Origin: Coleophoma eucalyptorum
Lineage: Eukaryota > Ascomycota > Leotiomycetes > Helotiales > Dermateaceae
NCBI GenBank assembly: GCA_026120035.1
Contig: JALRME010000033.1
Location: 310,001 to 374,000 of the forward strand
Reading direction: 5' to 3'
DNA: 64,000 nt
Of the stretch, positions 34,905 through 48,300 are shown in pieces. Made by a program: the position numbers and the translations under genes. The number at the start of each line of letters is the position of its first letter. The first letter of the stretch is position 1. The notes under the pieces are model-generated. The model worked only from the letters and a program-made list of their open reading frames with translations. It searched no databases and was not told where the DNA came from.

Positions 34905-36683
34905 CTATCGGACGCTTAGCCGTACGAAATCCTGCTTAGCTCTATACGAAATATCGTATAGCCCCTCATGACTACTGAGTGATTCGGGCAAATCCAGGAA
35001 GTCAAATTTCCACATTAGCATGGAGATAGCAATTTTCATTTCGAGTAGTGCAAGCTTGCGGCCCCAGCAAGCCCGCGGCCCCAAGCCGAAAGCCAAGTGT
35101 GGGTGAGAGGTCCCATCAAAGGCAACCTCGCCAGTTTCCTTCATGACTAGCCAGCGCTCCGGATCAAAAGCCTTCAAATCATTGCTTCCGATTCCAGGCA
35201 CCTGTGTTGTGGATTTGTCCATAGGAAAAGGTGGCGAAGAGAAGATAGGTCCTTGAGTGACAAGAATAACAGTGGTGCCCTTTGGAATCCGGTGGCCGAG
35301 TAGCTCTGTGTCACGAACTGCGTCGCGCGGGATGAGAAAGGCAGCGCGAAGTCTCAAGGTCTCTTCTATCACTGCCTCGAGATATGGGGCTTTGGCTTCC
35401 ATTATCTCCGAAATAGAAGGCAATCTTTTTTCCTCGGTTGCTCTGGTATGGACAGCCAGCAGCTCGTCGCGAAGCTTTGCCTGCACAGCAGGATAGTCGG
35501 CCAAAAACTTCAACACCCAGACCAGGGCGGCGCTGGTAGTGTGTTCACCAGCGATCAACTCACCGTAAACCTAGTCACAACGAAAGATATCGCTTGTCAG
35601 CATTCTTTTTATCAGAGACCTTTTCAAAATAGAAAAAGAGATCCTTACCTCATCAACCATCATTTGACTTCCAAATGCAGGTCGATGGCCACTCTTGAGC
35701 GCGGCTCTTTCCTCCCGCATCACAATATGATCAATCCCCGTCTCAACTTCGTCCTTTTGTAACCTCTCAACAGCGCTTCGGATACGTGTTCGAATGAAAT
35801 TGTCCTTTCCATCAAAGAATCTTTTATAGTGAGACAGGTTGCGCATCCACCAAGAAATGATCTTGGGACTCCAAGGCGTCGCATATATCTTTGTTATGAC
35901 CTCACCCACTTCGCAGACTCCTTCGATAATAGGATGCAATTGTACTTTCGGGAAGATAGCTTCATTATGTTTCCCAGAGCCTAGCTCGGAATGGTCTAGT
36001 TGTGTAAGATGCTGTATCTGTCTGCTGTGGGCTGGATCCTCGAAGTCTGTGCCGAACATAAAGGCCAACATCACATCAATGGTGACATATTTCAGGTCGG
36101 CACTCGCACTGAATGGTCTGCCAGCAGCAAGACGAGTCTTAGAATCCCAGAGTTCCAGCAGTTGAAGCATTTCGGAGTAGACAGCGGGACCCATGACATT
36201 GTTTAGGAACTTGGCAGTCATGAGATCCTGCAGCCACGCACGGGAGTGCCTCCAAGCGTTGCCCGTTTTCATGCGAAGATGGAAGCCGCCGAGTGAAGGG
36301 AACCGATCCGTGATGTAGCTGGAGCGATCGAAGTCGGTACGACCAACGAGGATGTCCCGAGCCTCGCCAAAATCCGCGAGTAGAATGAAAGGCTTGGAAA
36401 ATGGGCCCGGCAACACCTGACATACGGGAGCCCGCAACTTGTCCAGCTGCTTACCAGCCCATATATTCAACCCCTCCGGATCTCGCATGAGGTCTGGCAC
36501 ATCGCCCCACAGTGACTTAGCGGCCTGTGGGTCGAACGGGATGCCGGGAAGTGGCTTTGGAAGAAACCATTGATAAAGAGTGTATAGGCCGATGGCAATA
36601 GCTATGGCCGGTAGATAAACCGTACTTGACGTTAGATACAAGCCAGCGAGCTTGAGTTTTTCAACTGGAGACATAATCTCCAT
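34905..36683 (-). CDS. cytochrome P450 monooxygenase of the PKS cluster
   Basis: A 566-aa ER-anchored haem monooxygenase from minus-strand exons 36683-35649 and 35570-34905. An N-terminal membrane anchor lies at about residues 11-34. Family motifs: I-helix AGEHTTS (residues 352-358), ExxR in EETLRLR, DPERWL, and the haem loop FGLGPRACWGRKLA with Cys513 as iron ligand. The I-helix acidic position of the usual AGxDT motif is His here, preceded by Glu. The promoter holds a CGTCGGCCGACGCA site at 36901-36914, 218 bp upstream, also present upstream of the FAD oxidase. It presumably oxidises the polyketide product; the position of oxidation cannot be predicted. Confidence 0.92.
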
Positions 36684-38565
36684 CTATAGATTTTGTGTAG
36701 ATAAGTACACGCGAGGAATAAGCGACGGAATCGTGTAAGTCAACAAACTCCAGTAAAGGCAACACTAGACTAAATAACAGGGCACAAAAAAGCTTTCAGT
36801 CTCATTATGACGTCTTGATCGGCTTTAAGGTACAATCCTCAATACCTGGGAGTCAAGCACATTCGGTTGTCGTAGAGCTGAAAATTTGACCGAGTACGTG
36901 CGTCGGCCGACGCAGAGCTCATCACCCTAAATCAATGCATCGGATTGCCCCTTCCCGACGTAGTCCCGGAAATGCCCGCTAAAAAGAACGTCTATACACT
37001 TTAATACTCGTTAATAAAGCTGACTATCAAAGTGCTAATCGAATCTTAATAAGTCATGTAACCTTGGTTTCACCGGATAGCGCTGCAGCCGCCCCTATCT
37101 GCGCTTGAAGCCTACGCATGAGCCTAACAATGCCTGTAAACTTAGCATGTGCAGTAAGTAATATGCTACTATCACTGCTGCCCTACCCTCCCCCCCCCCC
37201 CGCCCTTTGCCGAAACCGAATGTAGAATATTTGGCGGGGCGAGGGGCCAGCATAAGCTGCAGTATCCTACAGGGTTTGTCAAGCATAGTGACGCTCATTC
37301 TTAGTCGCTAAAGCAAGCCCCTGAATATTCCACGCCACCCATATACAGTACCAGAGTACATTTAACGGCAGAGAGCAGTGTTGCATAATCTACAGAAACG
37401 TGCATGCGAAGTCGCGGAGATTCTCATAGGTATTACCCTTACTGCAGGCGACAGAAATGGGGATGACTATCGACCTGAAAGCATGTTCATGCGTCCATGA
37501 AGCTAAGGGCTAGCGATTTATATATATCAATTGTTTAGCTTTTCCAAGAATTAACAATAATTCAGTTCCACTGTTGATTGGATAATATTTTAATGCCCTT
37601 TCTTTGCAATTTTGCATATTGGAGAAGAACGTGTATAATAAAATTATATAATGTAGAATTTTTGAATGAACTATCGGATTATTAATACCCTAGAAGAAAT
37701 CCACCATCTTGCTACGAACTCCCGACTAGCTGTCTAGCGGCGTTACAAAATGGGCTTGGTCTTAATACAGATTGCTTAAATTGACCGCCAATCCTTACTT
37801 AAAGCGTGTGCCACGAGCCAGCCCTCGTAACTACTATACTATACCAAGCTGCTGTGCCGTAGCGATGACATATACATAAAATGTAGCGCTAGATGAACCC
37901 CTGCCAATCTTAGTCTTTTCACGTCAAGAGATCTGGCCAGTTATTGATTGGAATTGTCATAGATTAGAAGAAGACAGGGGTTTTATTTATTTTCCATTAT
38001 TGTATATCACACGGGTGTCCTATTCGGGTAGCTTTCTCCTGTCTTGCTCGCACTTTACAGCCAATCGCCTCTGAGCTTGGCATTGCCTTAGGTTTGGTAT
38101 AGTCAGAGTGAGCACAGACATGTTTGAAGAAATTGAAGAGGCTCGGACCGTTCCGTCTAATTGTATTTTCTAGTCAAACTGTTAACTGAATTGTTAGGAC
38201 AAGCGCAGCTGATATTCCCCCCCCCCCCAATACTAAATTCCATAGTCGACGTCACAGTAGATAGGCAAACAATATTATGTAAAATTTCGCCTCTTGTATG
38301 ACATCTTCTATACATTTAATCGCTTGATGTTTATTTGAATAGCGATTCAACAGCTTGCTAATAGATTTAGGTGCGGTGTATACACGCTGAAGATGCACTC
38401 TTAGTATGACTCTATTAACGTCTCGTCTTTTCTCAGACCTCAAAAATAGGTGCTCTAACTGTCGTAAAGGCCAAAATACAAAACTAGTAAGAGGTTGAAT
38501 TGGTGAATAGTCCTTAGGAGCCGCTTGAAAAAACTGTTCTTTTGGAGACGAAAGTGTTCCATAGA
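36684..38565. other. AT-rich intergenic with P450 promoter and poly-C tracts
   Basis: About 1.9 kb between the P450 start and the 3' end of the cluster regulator. It contains the palindromic site at 36901-36912, and two homopolymer C runs (about 37190-37201 and 38217-38228). The rest is AT-rich with no supportable gene. Confidence 0.6.
36901..36914. promoter_or_regulatory. palindromic Zn2Cys6-type site, P450 promoter
   Basis: CGTCGGCCGACGCA, a perfect 12-bp palindrome CGTCGGCCGACG plus CA. It is identical over 14 bp to 52975-52988 upstream of the FAD oxidase. The core TCGGCCGA at 36903-36910 is an abutted CGG/CCG inverted repeat. Confidence 0.7.
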
Positions 38566-40931
38566 TTATTGATTTGAGTTGCCATTGACAGTATATAATG
38601 CTGTAAAATCTAAATCGGATATTTCTGAGCTAGTGTACAAATCTTTTTGAGGAGTGCTTGTGAGTAAATCAGTCATTAAGTTCGTATCTAATTGCTGTGT
38701 AGACGCCCAAGTTGCCGCATCACCATAAAGGCCGAAGGAAAAGCCGCTGGGCCATGAGGAAAGATAGCCGGTCCCTAGAGCGTTTGTAGGGTTAAGCAGG
38801 TTCGTTGTGGCCTTGGCCTTAGCATAAAGTTGAGCTAGAACCGGTGCCCCCGAGGCTGCTGGGCCACTTATCTCAGCAAGCATCTGGAGGCGACTGAGCG
38901 CGTTCTCTGCCTCTTGCATCACACGTTCTCGAGTCAACTCGGCAACATCCATCCCGAGGAAGCTAGTGTTTCTGGTCCCTGGGAGTCCTTCTTCTTGATC
39001 GTTCAGGAAGTCAGGATACAGACACAGGCATAGCAGAATCACAGCAGCCTCGAAGGTGTGGAAGATAATGCCATTGAATCGTGTGTGTGAACCACCTAAC
39101 ATGGAATGTAAAGCGGAAACAGACTCCAGCTCCTTCAGCGCAGCCATGGTGAGCTCCTTCTTCTGCGCCTGAAGCAGCACTTGTTTATATGGGGCCAAAC
39201 TCGCAACATGGTCTGGCTTCATCAAGAGCAGTGGTCGGAAGATCCAACCTATGAATTCGAAGATGCTTATGTGCAAGAGCTGTCTTTGCATAGCAAGCTT
39301 TGGGAGACACTCGTCCCATTTTTGGTCTGGGTCCAAGGCGAGAGCTGGTGGCAGTGTAGAGAGGAATTCGGCACGGAATTTGTGATATATTTCTTCCCCT
39401 TGCGTCGGATCATAGTCGGACTTCTGCCTTGAACCAATCATTCTCCCAAATCTAGCCAGCCGGACTTGTGTGAGGCGCTCTGTGAACATATCTGGTGCCA
39501 TATCCTCGGCTTCCATACCACCAGCCTCTGGTACAAGCTGCATCCAGGCTAGATTTCCTATAATCGAATCGTCGGGCAGACAGGGGAGGAGGTCGAGTTG
39601 TCTAGAAAGGAGGCTGTTGATAAAGGCTTCAGTAAGATATTTGCAATGAAAGTTGGACTTGACGAACCTATCCCAAATATACAGATTACAGAATGTCCTT
39701 CGGCGTATCTCCTTATCTAGCTCCTGCATTCTATTATCGACTTGGAATCCAGAATCCTTGTGAATTCCGACCTTCTGTGCCACCCTAATGGCACTGACGA
39801 GCCCTTCCCAGAAAACATCTGTCCTCCCCTCACACCAAAACTTCATTGCGGCGAAAGCAAGGTGCTGGACACGTACAAGAGAACCCTTGGAATTGAGACT
39901 AGCACAAGTCTTGGCGAGATCATCTGCTATGTGGCTGCACGCGTTTCGAATGTCAAGGAGAGACAAACCGCGGATTTGATCGATGGTATGGGATGGTGAT
40001 GGGAGAAATTGCGCTGCGTAGTCACAGATCCTCAGAATAAGAACGGCGAACTCGACATCGACCATCGACATTGGTCTCTCCTTGGTCCACCATTGTTGGT
40101 ACTGGGCCATGAAGATGGGTGCGTGGATAAGCTGCTTTATCCTAGTTTTTTGCTTCCGTCAGCTTGTGGAAAGCTGAGTAGGTGTTCATCAAGCAAATTC
40201 AAGCTACAAGATAGTCTTTACATACAATATATGGAGTCGAGGGACAATATGCAAGATGAACATGGATAAGTACGTACCAATTGACCTCGGAGATGAAATA
40301 TTGCACCAAGAAATCGAGAACTTGGCGATGAGGCATGCGGTCAAGATCCCGCTGAATTACATCAAACATATGAGGTGATATTTCCTCATCTGGCTTACCC
40401 AAAGGTATATTTTCATTCTGTCCGTTCGAATTCCACTTGAGAGTCTGATGAGCGTCTAGACAACATAGTAAAACACGGCACAAAGTACCGAAGTCAAAGC
40501 CACTTACTTTCCTCAGCAATGCCATTGTGTTGGAGTCACTATACTCAAAATATCCAAACGACTCAGCCACGGCCGAGTGTTGGCGATATGAATGTTCCCG
40601 TGCCTCATGTTGGTACGGGACGGCTACAAGTGCATCGGGTTCCGGTATCTTGGACTGTTCCCCAAAGTCCTGACCATGCTCCACAGCGTGGGTCTGCCGC
40701 TCGTCAATCTGTGTCTGGACCTGAGAAGAGAGAGTTGTTGCCGGCGAAGAACTATAGACACATTCCTCGGGCCTTCGACGTCGGGTGCAGTGGTTGCATG
40801 GGTATTGGCGACTGCACTGTAAGAAGAATTAGCCTGGTGCTGATTGAAAGATGCTTAGACCTGACTTTTTGCTTTCTGGTGTAGCAGGGGATACAGGTTG
40901 ACACCCGACGCTTTCGGCCGGCGCTTTGCAT
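38566..40931 (-). CDS. Zn2Cys6 transcription factor, likely pathway regulator of the PKS cluster
   Basis: A 705-aa nuclear regulator from minus-strand exons 40931-40866, 40816-40508, 40444-40278 and 40141-38566; the total is in frame and every intron is GT-AG. ATG at 40931 gives MQSAGRKRRVST, a basic leader running into the zinc cluster with spacing CX2CX6CX5CX2CX8C, split by the first intron. A fungal_trans domain follows, with IKQLIHAPIFMAQYQQWW and RRTFCNLYIWDRF motifs. It sits between the P450 and the divergent PKS. The TCGGCCGA palindrome found in the other cluster promoters is the expected kind of site for such a dimeric protein, so I infer it is the cluster activator. Confidence 0.9.
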
Positions 40932-42352
40932 GGTGGGAATCGGGTGAGCGTGGGACGGGTGGACGAAGGGCTTAGTTATCTAACATTCTTATATTGAAGC
41001 CACCGAGCTCTCTTTATATAAACTTTATCATGTTGAAAAGGGAACAAAGCAAGGAATAAAAAGTGGGTTTTGCCATCAAGCTAGGAATTTTGCATCATTA
41101 TTTCGACTCCCATGGCTTTATCTAGAAGAGCATGGCTATCGTAATATGTGGCCTGAGGACCTACATTCCGGCTTGAAAGCAATGGAAATTAACCGATTTC
41201 AGTATTTGACCTAATTCTTGACATAAGGCCGCTCTTATTTCGCTGATTGGTTCAATCGGATGAACACTGTCTGGGGTATAAAAAATATCGTATCATTCGA
41301 GCCTAAACAGAAAATCGGACTATTTTTCGAGCTCGCGGAGTCCGGGCATTCGGCATAGGCACCCGAATTTTGTAGACAGGGACAGTATAGACAGGGACAG
41401 TACCATATGCCTCGACCCACGGTAAGCGCTACAACCTTCCCACCCCTGTCACTGCAACTCTCTACTGTAGCAGGCTTATCGCAATGCTTGCGCGTCTCTT
41501 ATTTTTCAGTTAACACCTTTGGAGTAAGAGCGTTCTTGGAAGCCAACTGCCGGACTGGTGCAAGTTCTGTGGGGGTACCCATACCTTGTGGGTCTCGTTC
41601 TTTTGATGCATGAACTGGGATAGTCGAATAGTAGACACACAAGCATTCCCCAACACTACGTGCTGGCTTTTATTTAACAAATTAGGTGCTTTCGATATAA
41701 GATGGATAAATGCAATGTACTACGTCAAATACCTGGCTGGCTAGCTAGGAACTTGCTGTCATGAACTTATATGTAACCTCCGTCTTTCGTCATAGTTTGC
41801 AATGACTTCTTGCTTTGAAAAAATACGGCTGTACGTTTCCCCTGATAGCCCACGATTGTGTTTGCGCTCTTGAATAATCGATCACCACATATCAGACCCA
41901 AAGTGTCCTCTGCCCGAGAAATCTCGGATGCATCAAAACTGTTATCGGCCGAGATTTAGAGATATGTGGGAGTGGCTTTGGCAGCAGTGATGTCAACGGC
42001 CGAGAATAGGCTGCTGGTATCGACATTGGTACTTTCCTTGGATCAAAACGTTGAGAGGATTCAAGAAAGTGTGCTAGAGCCTAAGTTGTTAAACAACGAA
42101 AGTGTTATATAAAGGAGAAAAGAATGAACATTTATCATACAAACGATCAAGATTAACTGCACGTCGTATTAAGGAATAAGCCATCAAAGATTGAGTTTAC
42201 TTGGCCCAAAGTCAATCTATTCACTGGCCCTGAATTAAATTAAATTTACTTCCATTCCATATCCATTACCAGCGCCCATCTTCATTACCAGCGCGTAAAC
42301 TTATTCCCGACTCTCCTGGTTTCTTCTCGATTTATCAGCAATCACATTAAAA
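40932..42352. promoter_or_regulatory. divergent promoter between cluster regulator and PKS
   Basis: 1421 bp between head-to-head start codons. It holds TCGGCCGA at 41945-41952 and a near copy ACGGCCGA at 41996-42003, about 400 and 350 bp upstream of the PKS ATG. A 14-bp direct repeat (TAGACAGGGACAGT) lies at about 41374-41401. The final 60 bp before the PKS are pyrimidine-rich. Confidence 0.6.
41945..41952. promoter_or_regulatory. TCGGCCGA palindrome, PKS promoter
   Basis: Perfect 8-bp palindrome in the longer near-palindrome ATCGGCCGAGAT, 400 bp upstream of the PKS start. It is shared with three other cluster promoter regions. Confidence 0.65.
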
Positions 42353-45300
42353 ATGTCTCCTGCCGCATACAGCAAAAATGGTGAAACCGGCGAGAGCGAT
42401 CCAATTGCTATCGTTGGCATGGGTAAGATATTGCAACTAGAAGCGAGATAGTAGTAACGCTAACGTAGAACAAGGTTGTCGCTTGCCCGGTGGAGTCCGA
42501 GATATGCCCGGTCTCTGGGAATTCCTTAGAGATCAAAAAGACGGGTTTAAGGAATGGGCCGACCCTCGGTTTTCTGAGAAGGCGTTTTACCATCCGAACA
42601 TTGATCGTCCAGGAACCGCAGCCGCCAAAGGCGGGTTTGTCCTAGACGAGGACCCACGGTTATTTGACTCCGCATTTTTTGGAATCACCGACATTGAGGC
42701 GGAGACTTTAGACGCCTCGCAACGCAAGCTTCTTGAGGTCACCTACGAAGCCTTCGAGAATGCTGGAGAGACGTGGGAAAGTGTTTCTGGCTCTCGCACC
42801 GGCGTGTTTGTTGGGGATATTTCCTTTGACAACTATGTATCACAGGTGCGAGATTGGGATTATTCTGGAAAGTATTCGGCCACGGGCTCCTTTCCTAACA
42901 TGCTGGCCAATCGATTGCATTACATCTTCAATCTTCGTGGACCAAGGTTAGAGAATTTTTTCTTTTGTATCTCATTTTGATTTCCTATTGAGTTATCTGA
43001 AATGGGTCTCGGCTGACACTGGACTGCTTCCCATATAATAGTTTACTGGTCAACAGTGCATGCACATCAGCCATGTACGCCCTCCATCTTGCCATCACTG
43101 CGATGCGCAACGGAGACTGTGACTCGGCCATTGTGGCCGGGTCCAATTGGATCATGGATCCCAACTCACACATTGCCATGGGCAAGCTAGGTGCTTTGTC
43201 TCCTACGTCGAGGAGTCACACCTTCGATGCATCGGCGGATGGCTACGCTCGTGGTGAAGGATTTGCAGCAATCTACCTAAAGACAGTTTCTCAGGCTGTC
43301 GAAGATGGGTCGCCCATCCGCGCCTTGGTCATGGGTACGGCGGTCAATGCGAACGGACGTACCAGTGGCATTACCAATCCTAGCGGCAAAGCCCAGGAAG
43401 CTGTTATTCGCGCGGCGTAAGTTACTGCTCCTATACTCTAACAGACCCTCTACACACCAAAAATTGAGTTGAAGCGACAGTGCTAATCTTAAACGACTGT
43501 ATTTAGGTATGATAACGCTGGTGGCCTTGATCCTTCTCTGACAACGCTCCTCGAGTGCCATGGTACCGGTACGCGGGTGGGTGACCCCATTGAAGTGATG
43601 GCGGCTGGAAATGTGTTCGGGCCAACCAGGTCCGACGGCCCCGAAGACCGCCTGATGGTCGGTTCAATCAAGACAAACCTGGGCCACTTGGAAGGCGCGT
43701 GCGCCTTTGCAGGTATCCTGAAAGTCGTGGCGGCTATTGAGGCCGGCGCAATACCCCCTAGTCTTGGGGTTGAGAATTTGAATCCGCGCATCGACTTCGA
43801 GAAGGCTAAGGCCCAAGTTGTGACGGAAGTCATCCCTTGGCCCAAGGACAAACTGCGGCGCGCCAGTGTCACGTCAGCAGGTTTCGGAGGCACGAACGGA
43901 CACTGCATCATTGACCATGTCCACAATGTGATGCCAGATTATGTCAAGCCCGGCATTGGTTATAAACACCAGATTAGACTTAACGGCACCAAAACCAACG
44001 GCACCAAAACCAATGGCACCAAAACCAACGGTACTGAAACTAACGGCACCAAGGCCAACGGTACCAAAGCTAACGGCACCAAAACTAACGGCTTCATGGG
44101 TGCTGAAAGGCTGGGTTCTGGGGAACTAGGAAGCCCACATAGCCCTGTGATCGATGTGCCGAATTTGACGAGTAAGGCGAATGCGGGAACTCATCAACTG
44201 GTGCTGCTCCCCTTCTCGGCGCACAACGAAGCCTCGCTCCAGGCGAACATTGATGCTTTATTACCGGTTATCCATCAACACTCTCTAGCCGATGTGGCCT
44301 ACACTCTCGCAGCCAAACGGTCACGATTTGCCCAACGAGCGTTCCGCATCGTGGACAAGGAACAGGTCGCACAAGGCGAACTTCAGGCCGGGTTGCCAAA
44401 TGACAGTAACCCGAAGAACCTCTTCGCTCCGCCCAAAGACGCTCCTATCGGCTTCGTCTTTACTGGTCAAGGAGCTCAGTGGCACGCTATGGGCGCCGAA
44501 CTGTTCGAGTACGACGTGTTCCAAGCTGCCATTGCATATCTAGACGATGTTCTAGATATGTTACCCGAGCCCCCTTCGTGGAAAATTGCCGATGCTCTGG
44601 CCGGACGCTGCGATCCAAGCTTTGTACAGCAAGCTGCTGTTTCACAGACGGTGTGCACCGCTCTCCAGATCGGCTTGGTCGACCTCCTGGCCTCGTGGTC
44701 GGTTCGGCCCGCCGGTGTTGTTGGCCACTCGTCGGGTGAAATGGCGGCAGCGTATGCGTCGGGCCGCATTACGGCAGCTGAGGCCATCGTCATCGCATAC
44801 TACCGCGGCTACATGGTTTCTACCAACAAGAAGAAGGGCGCAATGTTGGCGGTTGGCCTCGGCCCGGCCGCCGTAGCTGAGTACCTGGCTTCTCCCGAAA
44901 TGGAGGGCAAGGTTCGGGTTGCTGCCATCAACTCCCCCGATAGCACAACCTTGTCGGGAGACGCTGATGTTGTCGAGGCGCTGGCGTCACAGCTCAACCA
45001 GGATGGAGTCTTCAACCGGCTGCTCCGAACGGGTGGGCTCGCCTATCATTCCCATCATATGCTTGCCCTGGGTAGTGAATACGCCAAGGCAGTCCTCATC
45101 GGACTGGAACACTTGCAGGACCAGGGTGTTAAGGTGTATGATGACAAGCACAAGTATCCCAGCGTGCCCTGGATCTCATCAGTGCACTCTGACACAGATC
45201 TGTCTGCGTACCCAAAGCAAGTGACTCCATCATATTGGAGAGCCAATTTGGAATCGCCCGTTCGCTTCTCCGACGCTGCATCGAAACTGTTGAGTTTAGA

Positions 45301-48300
45301 AGGCTTGGAAATCGGCGCGTTGGTGGAGATTGGGCCTCATCCTGCGCTGAAGAGCCCTCTTGGACAGATTTTGAAGAGCCTGGGCAAGAATGTCCCTCAT
45401 GTTGCATCCTTGAGCAGAGCCGAAGACGCTCGTCGGTCGCTGCTCTCCCTCGCCGGGACACTATTCGGGCTCAATGCTAAAGTGAACCTCGTCGCGGTTA
45501 ACGCCATTGATGAGCAGCGAGCGGGAGATGCCAACGGAGCGGGGGCCGGGGCGGGGGCGGAGACCGGAGCGGGGATTTCTTCCATGTGGGGACTAGCACA
45601 TGGCTGCACAGCGGTCGATCTCCCGCCATACCGGTACACTTATGGACCCATTAACTACCACGAGAGCCGACTGAGCAAAGACTACCGTCTTCGTCGTGAG
45701 CCACGTCACGATCTTCTGGGATCCAAGGTCGCAGGTACTACCAGGTTGCGTCCACAGTGGCGCAACATCATCACGGTCAAGGATTTACCCTGGCTGAATG
45801 ACCACCGCGTACCACCTCGTATGTCTTGCGTTGCCTTTCTTTAATCTCCTTTCTTCCTCCTCCCTCACTTGGTTGAGTGCCCCGATAATTACTCTGAGCT
45901 GATACTGATTCCCTTGTGCTTCGCAGACGTTCTCTTCCCTGGGGCCGCTCATATTATCAACGCGTTGGTGGCTGCTGAGCAATCCTACCGTGAATTCCCC
46001 GATGCTCTGCCTGTCACAGGCTATACCCTCCGCAATGTGTCCATCAAGAAAACCATGGTCGTACCGGAAGACCATCACGGCATCGAAATCATTCTCAGCA
46101 TGGAGCATGAGGATACGGCAACGGCTAAATCACCCGGCTGGGCCAGTTTTTCCATTTCATCTGTAGTCCGCGACACTGACCAGTGGACTGAACATTGTAC
46201 TGGCAACGTGAGGGTAGAGGTCGCTGCGCTTGAACCACCAGCCGCAATGGACATGACCATGGACGCCCGACCCGTCGACGCGCAAGTTTGGTATAAGAAA
46301 CTCGCTGACCTTGGTCTCCATTTCGGCCCTTCATTCCAGGGCTACTCGGATATCCACGCCGATCCTTCCCAGAACCTGGCATCAGCCAAGATTGCGTTGA
46401 AGACAACAAAGGATATGTTCCCCGGCGGCGAATCGAGCTATCCACTCCACCCGGCATCTTTGGATCTCGTGATCCGACTTGGACTCATTGCGTGCAATGG
46501 AGGCCAGGCTGAACTAGCCTCGGTACAGCTACCCATTCATCTATCGAGAATGCAGCTCAAGCAGGGTCACCATCAACCTTCCGATGACTGGGCCACTGCC
46601 CTTGGCCACGGTGAGCAGCGTGGTCTACGGGGTGCCTACGCCCAGCTGCAGATGCTCGACAAGTCCGGGGATGTTGTCCTGGACCTGGACAACCTCCGAT
46701 TCACCAGCTTAAACAACGACCAAAGTTCGTCATCCAACCGAGGCCAAACTAGCAAGGCGTTTGCTAGCCCATACACACGACTGGTATGGAGACCTGATAT
46801 CCGTACTATGAATCCTGAGCAGTGTCGTGCTTTGTTCCCTCCCACTGAAGCTATTTCCGAAAACACCGCTGCATACCCCCAGATTTCAAAACTCTTTGAT
46901 TTATTGGGCCATGTTAACCCAGACCTCCGTATCCTGGAAGTCAATATTGGCGACGTCAGTGCAAGTCGGGTGATCATGAAAACTCTCGTGGGCCCAAATG
47001 GGATCAAGCGCTACCGAGACTACGTCCTGACTGGCACCTCGCAAGACCAGCTGGCCTTGATGCGAGAGTCTACATCTGAGTTCCGCGATGTTAGCTATTC
47101 TATTCTTGACATTGAGAAAGACTCGTTGCAGCAGGGCTACCAACCTACCTATGACGTCGTTCTAGTGTCTTATGATGCGTATGCAGCTGCAAACATCCAC
47201 TACACCTTGGAAAACTGCAAGAAGCTTCTGAAGCCTAGCGGCAAACTTGTGTTGCTTGAGCAAAACAAGAGCATAACTTCAGCCAAGCTCATAGAGGGGG
47301 CCCAGAATGGGTCTCACCAGGACATCTCCAACGGCCATAGTAGCAATTCTGTCCTTGATCTAAAGTCTTTGGTCATGGCCTTGCAAGAAGCAGGCTTTGA
47401 ATCGGGTACTGAGTTGTCGCTGGATGATTATCCCGACTCTGAGCATCACTGTAAAGTTTTAGTTTCCACGCTACCGCTGCCTGACTCGAACCCGCAGCAT
47501 ACTGTGGTTAATGGTACCGAAAACTCAAGCACTTCAGTTGTTTACCTTCTCCATGGCGCCAAAGGCCCACCATCGCTACTTAAAAGCCTGGCTCGGGGAC
47601 TGGAGGGTCGTGGATTGTCCGCAAGTATTGTATCGCTCGATAGCGTGAGAGATATTGTGCAACCAAACTCCCGTGTCGTGGCATTCTTAGACGGGGAGAA
47701 CCTGTTATTGTCCACCGATCAAGATCGTCTCGGGCTCTTCCAACACCTTGCCGAAAATTCGGCAAGTATGATCTGGGTTACGTCCTGCGGCATTGTTAAG
47801 GGTCGCAATCCCGATGGCGCCTTCGTCGCAGGGTTGATCCGGGGATTGAGTACTGAAAACCCCTCTGGGCAATTCCTCTCAGTTGATCTAGACGCCGAGG
47901 ACTTCGAAGTCGGCGAGCATGACGTGGGCAATTTGGTACGCAGCCTGGTTGATCAGGAACTCGCATTGCAGAAGCAAGTTGACGATGGGGAGAGCGAGGT
48001 TAACCGCAACTTTGCCTGGCAGGACGGCTGCATGTGGGTGAGCCGCATTGTACCTGATGCTGAGCTGCAAGGATATTGGGAACCGGTACAAGCCCCGGCA
48101 CCAGATGACCATGATCTGGAGTTGATGCCTTTGGATAGCCAGGGTCCCGTTCGAGCGGCTTTCGGAACGCCAGGAATCCTAAGCTCGCTTTATTTCAAGT
48201 CCTATACCGAACTCTTACAGCCTCTACAGCGAGACTGGATTGAGGTCAAGGTCAGTGCGGTTGGTCTTAATTGGAAGGATCTAGGTCTCTCCTCCGGCCG

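Noticed and set aside
40905..40920. TTCGGCCGGCG as a further cluster regulatory site
   Set aside because: It lies inside the first coding exon of the regulator and does not match the TCGGCCGA core exactly.
43489..43926. Long minus-strand open frame inside the PKS
   Set aside because: Antisense shadow of the KS coding sequence; no family motif and no independent support.
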